From contig DUKW01000109.1 in the NCBI GenBank assembly GCA_013329105.1, positions 1 through 6,051 of the forward strand: a DNA stretch of 6,051 nucleotides, in the 5' to 3' direction. The position numbers and the translations under genes are program-made. The notes beneath the pieces were generated by a model. That model was not told the origin of the DNA. It worked only from the letters and a program-made list of their open reading frames with translations, and did not search any database. Position 1 is the first letter of the stretch. Every line of letters starts with the position of its first letter. The DNA is from Candidatus Methanomethylophilaceae archaeon. GTDB lineage: Archaea; Thermoplasmatota; Thermoplasmata; Methanomassiliicoccales; Methanomethylophilaceae. This document shows positions 5,553-6,051 of this stretch, piece by piece.

Positions 5553-6051
5553 ATGATCGATATCAGCGTTCGGCTCTCTTCAATTGATATGGCAAATCCC
5601 AGTATGTTGGCCTCGGGCATATTGGATGAGACGGGAGATTCCTTACGGCGAATGATGGAAGCGGGTGCAGGCGCCGTGGTCACGAAATCAATAGGTATGG
5701 AGCCCAATCCAGGTCATTCCAATCCCTGTCTTGTAGAGCTGCCATACGGTTATGTGAATGCGATGGGCCTGCCCAACCCAGGTGTGGAGAGTTTTTCATC
5801 CGAACTAGTGTCATTGATGCCGTCACCGGTACCGGTGATCGCTTCAGTCTATGCCGCAAATGAAAAAGACTTCGCATTTGTTTCTGGTCGAATGGAGATG
5901 TCAGGAGCAGCGGCAATAGAGCTAAACCTGAGTTGTCCTCATGCTTCTGGATTTGGTATGGAGATAGGCATCGATCCTGTCAAAGTGTCGTCTATAGTCT
6001 CTGCTGTGAAGGAGGCGGTATCTGTGCCTGTGTTCGCCAAACTGACACCCA
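5553..6051 (+). CDS. pyrD: Dihydroorotate dehydrogenase, class 1 (probably 1B catalytic subunit), N-terminal part
   Basis: The first 166 residues are present and the frame is open at the window end. The flavoenzyme oxidises dihydroorotate to orotate in pyrimidine synthesis, in the cytoplasm. Landmarks are NPSMLASGIL at 15-24, the FMN-contacting Lys45 in VVTKSIG, GHSNPCLVE at 54-62, the substrate-loop motif NAMGLPNPG at 69-77, NLSCPH at 125-130 with the class 1 catalytic base Cys128, and FAKLTP at 161-166. The pattern is closest to type 1B PyrD, which works with the Fe-S/FAD subunit PyrK; that gene would be outside the window. The start is the ATG at 5553; an ATG at 5549 is in another frame and stops quickly. 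AGGT at 5542-5545 is the only nearby Shine-Dalgarno candidate and overlaps the stop of the upstream desulfurase gene, which supports coupled expression. Confidence 0.93.
   Translation, partial: MIDISVRLSSIDMANPSMLASGILDETGDSLRRMMEAGAGAVVTKSIGMEPNPGHSNPCLVELPYGYVNAMGLPNPGVESFSSELVSLMPSPVPVIASVYAANEKDFAFVSGRMEMSGAAAIELNLSCPHASGFGMEIGIDPVKVSSIVSAVKEAVSVPVFAKLTP
5823..5838. repeat. 16-bp perfect palindrome inside pyrD
   Basis: TCACCGGTACCGGTGA reads the same on both strands. It encodes Ser-Pro-Val-Pro-Val around residues 91-95 of PyrD and arises from two consecutive Pro-Val codon pairs, so it is probably a by-product of coding. Confidence 0.6.

Noticed and set aside
5468..5916. Two overlapping minus-strand frames of 79 and 78 residues
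   Set aside because: They are antisense to the end of the iscS/nifS-type gene and to pyrD, which is clearly coding on the plus strand.

Overview
The window looks like a compact archaeal chromosome segment with roughly balanced base composition. The support is a set of TATA-like AT-rich boxes (two of them about 26 bases upstream of start codons), archaeal-style prepilin-like N termini, a thpR-type RNA ligase/phosphodiesterase, and Shine-Dalgarno-led genes packed with almost no spacer DNA. The gene content and sequence style fit Thermoplasmatota, perhaps Methanomassiliicoccales-like. That placement is an inference from reading and is not the result of a search. No rRNA, tRNA, CRISPR array, insertion sequence or phage gene is visible.

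Layout. (1) Bases 1-327 (+) hold the 3' end of a UbiA-family prenyltransferase. (2) Bases 281-1201 (-) hold a radical SAM enzyme with a CxxxCxxC motif and four further C-terminal cysteines; its 3' end overlaps the UbiA gene tail to tail. (3) A 75-base divergent promoter region separates it from thpR (+), an RNA 2',3'-cyclic phosphodiesterase. (4) Bases 1861-3175 (+) hold three tightly coupled small genes with an N-terminal hydrophobic helix and a beta-rich exterior. They resemble archaeal minor pilins or pilin-like surface proteins. (5) Bases 3103-4302 (-) hold a divergent SufS-like cysteine desulfurase whose 3' end overlaps the third pilin-like gene by 73 bases. (6) Bases 4303-4382 form a short divergent promoter region containing an 11-bp perfect inverted repeat. 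(7) Bases 4383-5543 (+) hold an IscS/NifS-type cysteine desulfurase. It is followed 9 bases later by (8) the 5' part of pyrD, a class 1 (probably 1B) dihydroorotate dehydrogenase that runs off the window.

How the genes relate. Two cysteine desulfurases of different groups share one divergent promoter region containing a symmetric dyad, so sulfur mobilisation for Fe-S clusters or tRNA thiolation is probably co-regulated here. No IscU, SufBC or other scaffold gene lies in the window. pyrD probably rides on the iscS/nifS transcript, and type 1B dihydroorotate dehydrogenases usually pair with an Fe-S subunit (PyrK). The pilin-like triplet is the least characterised part and the best candidate for something undescribed: a surface filament or pseudopilus module with no assembly ATPase or membrane platform in view. 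The radical SAM protein is the other gene with no assignable substrate.
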